Source of the DNA: Flavobacteriales bacterium
Lineage (GTDB): Bacteria > Bacteroidota > Bacteroidia > Flavobacteriales_F > PHOS-HE28
Assembly: GCA_020848295.1 (NCBI GenBank)
Contig: JADLAI010000219.1
Location: 1-32,678 of the forward strand
Direction of reading: 5' to 3'
DNA length: 32,678 nucleotides
In this document: positions 32,070-32,678 of the stretch, one piece after another
Layout: each line of letters opens with the position of its first letter
Numbering within the stretch: the first letter of the stretch is position 1
Notes under the pieces: model-generated
The model's input: only the letters and a program-made list of their open reading frames with translations
Told to the model about the DNA's origin: nothing
Databases searched by the model: none
Position numbers and translations under genes: made by a program

Positions 32070-32678
32070 AGCTCCGTAGCGCACCAGTGATCATTCTCTC
32101 CTTGATCTCGCTTGCGGTGGGTTGCCGCCGGGACGATGACACGCCGATCGCACCATCGGTTCCGGGGGGAGGAGGCCCGAGTGTTGCCACACCGGTCGAC
32201 GTGCCGATCCCGGCGAACTTCCCGCCCATGCCCATCCCTGCGGACAACCCGTTCACCGTGGAGGGTATCGCCTTGGGCCGTTTCCTGTTCTACGAGGAGT
32301 TGCTTTCGGGGAACAACACGATGTCGTGCGCGACCTGCCATGCGCCTTCGTTCTCCTTCACCGATAATGGCCACCAGGTGAGCACCGGGATCGATGGTAT
32401 CGCCGGTACGCGCAACTCCATGGCCGTGGTCAATCTGGCCTGGGACACACGTTATTTCTGGGATGGCCGGGCGCTCACGTTGGAGGACCAGGTGTTCGGC
32501 CCGGTGCGCAACCCGATCGAGATGAATGAGACCTGGCCCAGCGTGGTGAGTAAGTTGCAGGCGCATCCGGCCTATCCGGGCTTGTTCGCGGCGGCCTTTG
32601 GTACCTCCACCATCGATTCGGTCCTGGTCAGCAAGGCCATCGCGCAGTTCATGCGTACGTTGATCAGTGGTAATTCCC
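32066..32678 (+). CDS. second di-heme cytochrome c peroxidase / MauG-MbnH-like lipoprotein, 3' end cut by window edge
   Basis: The frame starts at ATG 32066 (ATGA overlap) and is open to the right edge: 204 residues are visible and the second heme site is not reached. A lipobox AVGC gives C20, followed by a Pro/Gly-rich linker (about 24-58). The first heme site is CATCH (88-92), in GNNTMSCATCHAPSFSFTDNG, then STGIDGIAGTRNSMAVVN, YFWDGRALTLEDQVFGPVRNPIEMNE and FMRTLISGN. This is closer to the standard CcpA/MauG pattern (NPIEM) than the upstream copy (DPMEM). The two are paralogues, not a frame-broken single gene, since each has its own signal and N-terminal heme domain. Confidence 0.88.
   Translation, partial: MKLRSAPVIILSLISLAVGCRRDDDTPIAPSVPGGGGPSVATPVDVPIPANFPPMPIPADNPFTVEGIALGRFLFYEELLSGNNTMSCATCHAPSFSFTDNGHQVSTGIDGIAGTRNSMAVVNLAWDTRYFWDGRALTLEDQVFGPVRNPIEMNETWPSVVSKLQAHPAYPGLFAAAFGTSTIDSVLVSKAIAQFMRTLISGNS

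Noticed and set aside
31056-32678. The two peroxidase frames as one broken gene
   Set aside because: Each has its own lipoprotein signal and N-terminal heme domain, and the first has both heme sites, so they are tandem paralogues.
1-32678. CRISPR arrays, tRNA or rRNA genes, transposases, phage genes
   Set aside because: No regular direct repeats, cloverleaf-like segments, rRNA cores or recombinase/transposase motifs were seen on either strand.

Overview
The window looks like a high-GC member of Bacteroidota, most likely a Flavobacteriales-type bacterium. The signs are type IX secretion (T9SS) C-terminal sorting domains of both type A and type B, a menaquinone operon, ElaA/MbnP/PASTA genes typical of that phylum, no Shine-Dalgarno-like sites, and -7 promoter boxes close to TAnnTTTG just ahead of several start codons. 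No IS element, phage gene, tRNA, rRNA or CRISPR array was seen. Coding density is very high and many neighbouring genes overlap by 1-20 bases.

Layout. (1) 1-5738: a surface-sugar region. A leftward GT39-like mannosyltransferase-family gene runs off the left edge. Opposite it is a rightward, overlapping run: FdtB/QdtB-like sugar aminotransferase, FdtA/QdtA-like 3,4-ketoisomerase, SAM methyltransferase, polyprenyl-phosphate GT2 glycosyltransferase and a GT39-like glycosyltransferase. The first two enzymes point to a dTDP-3-amino-3,6-dideoxyhexose. (2) 5785-11631: rdgB, a convergent ddl, then a coupled rightward run of a PASTA protein, a 750-residue T9SS-exported protein and an RluD-like pseudouridine synthase. 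(3) 11846-19267: a leftward menaquinone operon in the order thioesterase (menI), menF, menD, menB, menA, menC, menE and a 71-residue membrane protein. menH and the final methyltransferase are not here. (4) 19316-21103: a divergent orphan OmpR-type response regulator, then a secreted T9SS protein bounded by two good terminators. (5) 21187-29970: two leftward recombination-repair genes, an AddB-like nuclease and an AddA/RecB-like helicase-nuclease, separated by an 82-residue orphan gene, a PKD-repeat T9SS type B protein and an ElaA-like acetyltransferase. (6) 30283-32678: an MbnP-like lipoprotein coupled to two MauG/MbnH-like di-heme peroxidase lipoproteins, the second cut by the right edge.

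Most genes are housekeeping or standard accessory genes. The stretches that best repay a second look are the MbnP plus double peroxidase cassette, the sugar cluster that carries a methyltransferase where an acetyltransferase is often found, the shared 48-bp menI/regulator promoter, and the small orphan genes (82 and 71 residues). Nothing here can be called a clearly new system from sequence alone.
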